Assembly: GCA_027484725.1 (NCBI GenBank)
Contig: JAIXSK010000017.1
Location: 248,001-312,000, forward strand
Source of the DNA: Flavobacterium sp.
Lineage (GTDB): Bacteria; Bacteroidota; Bacteroidia; Flavobacteriales; Flavobacteriaceae
DNA length: 64,000 nucleotides
Direction: 5' to 3'
Positions within the stretch are counted from its first letter, which is position 1. The number at the start of each line of letters is the position of its first letter. Of the stretch, positions 62,817 through 64,000 are shown piece by piece. Both the position numbers and the translations under genes were made by a program. The notes under the pieces were generated by a model, which had not been told where the DNA came from, did no database searches, and saw nothing but the letters and a program-made list of their open reading frames with translations.

Positions 62817-64000
62817 ATGCGCCGAACCTATATTTTCAAGATTATCTTTCTTAGTTTGTGGCTAATCATGCCTATATACAGTCAAAAGGAACAACACAGT
62901 TTTGACGCGTTTTTACAAAAAGCCAAATCCTACACTGAATCAGACAACGACAGTGCTTTTATTTACCTAAAAAAATCAAGAGAATACCTTGACAATCATC
63001 AACTCAATTTGCTCAATCAAGCAAAACTGCTCGAGGCCGAAGGTGATTATTACTCATTGGTTAAAAGCAATTATAATCTGGCTACAGAGAAATATCTTGC
63101 GGGTATTAAACTCAGCGAAAAGCACCACCTCAACTACACCAATGTTTTGTATCATGCACTCGGAGTGCTTTTTCACATCACCGATAATTACCAAAAGGCC
63201 AAACAGTATTACAACAAATCCATTTCGCTTTCTGCCCAAAAAAAAGACACTTTTTTTCTATTGCGCAGCAGCATCAATTTGGCCTCGGTGTATTCCTCTT
63301 TAGGAAATTACAAAACCGCTGAAAGACTATATCTCAATGCGCTCAAATATCCTGCTCCTACTAAAATTCGCAATACGCTTTTGGCCAACTTGGGCAATAT
63401 GAAAATTCGCGAAAAAAAATACTCAGAAGCCGTTCAAGTACTCAAACAAGTGGTTGCGGTATCCAACCCAGACGCGATTGATTTGTCGTTTTTTTTAGAT
63501 GCAAAAGTGCTTGCCAATGACTTTAGCGGTTCAGATACTATCATGGCTAAAGCAGACAAAGTTTACCGTCAAACCCATGATTTGCGCGACAAAAGCATCC
63601 TTTTAAAATCACTGGGCAACTTAGCCAAAGGCATGAACAATCTTGAAAAAGCCATTGATTATAAAGACCAATACATTGTGCTTTATGACAGCCTGAAAGC
63701 CCAACAACGCGACGAAGTGGTCTATGAAATGGAATCAAAATACCAAACCGAAAAAAAGCAGCAAGAACTTCTGCAAAAAGACAAAGAAAAAAGGCAATTG
63801 CTGTATTTGGTTTTCGGAGCCTTCGCAATTGTTCTGTTATTGTCATATTTGGTTTGGGTCAACATTCGTCAGAAGAAAAACTTAGCCCGACAAAAGCAAC
63901 TTTTAGAAACCGCGGTTGACGAGAAAAACATCTTGCTCAAAGAAACGCATCATCGCGTAAAAAACAGTTTTCAAATTGTATCGAGTTTGTTGTATTTGCA
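62817..64000 (+). CDS. TPR-containing sensor histidine kinase (HisKA_2 type), 5' part
   Basis: An open frame from ATG 62817 to the window end, 394 codons, no stop; continues outside. A signal-like N-terminal segment (about 6-22) is followed by TPR repeats (about 30-310: LNLLNQAKLLEAEGDYYSLV, NVLYHALGVLFHITDNYQKA, RSSINLASVYSSLGNYKTAE), a membrane segment (about 323-344) and a coiled-coil linker with the HisKA_2 phospho-site, KETHHRVKNSFQIVSSLL. This is the LytS-like/HWE-related group common in Bacteroidota. The ATPase domain is outside the window. The -7 box may be TAGATTTA (62795-62802). Confidence 0.85.
   Translation, partial: MRRTYIFKIIFLSLWLIMPIYSQKEQHSFDAFLQKAKSYTESDNDSAFIYLKKSREYLDNHQLNLLNQAKLLEAEGDYYSLVKSNYNLATEKYLAGIKLSEKHHLNYTNVLYHALGVLFHITDNYQKAKQYYNKSISLSAQKKDTFFLLRSSINLASVYSSLGNYKTAERLYLNALKYPAPTKIRNTLLANLGNMKIREKKYSEAVQVLKQVVAVSNPDAIDLSFFLDAKVLANDFSGSDTIMAKADKVYRQTHDLRDKSILLKSLGNLAKGMNNLEKAIDYKDQYIVLYDSLKAQQRDEVVYEMESKYQTEKKQQELLQKDKEKRQLLYLVFGAFAIVLLLSYLVWVNIRQKKNLARQKQLLETAVDEKNILLKETHHRVKNSFQIVSSLLYL

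Overview
The window is a stretch of chromosome from a member of the Flavobacteriaceae (Bacteroidota), close to Flavobacterium. The evidence is the gene content: an alternative complex III operon (actABCDEF) joined to an aa3 oxidase, a mevalonate-pathway HMG-CoA reductase beside a GYDIA-type GHMP kinase, a TonB-dependent receptor with a carboxypeptidase-like N-terminal domain, a DUF2723 protein, and PepSY-like and VanZ-like proteins. The non-coding signals agree: many starts lack a Shine-Dalgarno sequence and instead follow the Bacteroidota promoter pattern TTG/TTTG - 16 to 19 bp - TAnnTTTG. There is no rRNA, insertion sequence, prophage or CRISPR array, and no gap above 300 bases lacks a gene.

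Layout. 1-8.4 kb: the end of rodA, the tail-specific protease prc, surE, a small membrane protein, lpxB, an NlpC/P60 lipoprotein, comEC and a secreted thioredoxin. 8.4-15.6 kb: a peptide-use block with three POT transporters and a secreted dipeptidyl peptidase IV. 15.7-19.2 kb: an SPL-type radical SAM protein, then HMG-CoA reductase and a GHMP kinase. 19.2-25.4 kb: an envelope cluster (coaX, a beta-barrel protein, lptC, a 63-residue membrane protein, a CorC/HlyC protein, a PpiD/SurA-like foldase). 25.5-33.0 kb: tRNA-Phe and a sucrose-like sugar locus (PfkB kinase, GH100-like hydrolase, SLC45-like transporter, TonB receptor, LacI regulator) with two palindromic operators 21 bp apart. 33.0-35.8 kb: a VanZ-like protein, queG, ruvB. 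35.9-47.4 kb: the respiratory operon actABCDEF-coxB-coxA. 47.6-53.6 kb: a SPOR protein, rimP-nusA-infB, a double UspA protein, tRNA-Gln. 53.8-59.3 kb: a DUF2723 protein, a polysaccharide deacetylase, a thioredoxin-fold protein without CxxC, a membrane metallophosphoesterase. 59.5-64.0 kb: an OmpR-type two-component system bracketed by two tiny secreted lysine-rich proteins and a PepSY-like protein, then the start of a TPR-containing HisKA_2 kinase that runs off the window.

The best candidate for something undescribed is the two-component locus at 59.5-62.7 kb. Both tiny secreted cationic proteins have, at nearly the same distance upstream of a -7 box, the same direct repeat (CTTCATT-N4-CTTCATT, 11-bp period), the geometry expected for an OmpR-family activator. 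Other points of interest are two copies of a structured flavobacterial intergenic element (2911-2993 and 34659-34783), a terminator-like hairpin in the leader of rimP-nusA-infB, and the paired LacI operators of the sugar locus. All function calls come from reading the sequence and recalled family knowledge; no search was run.
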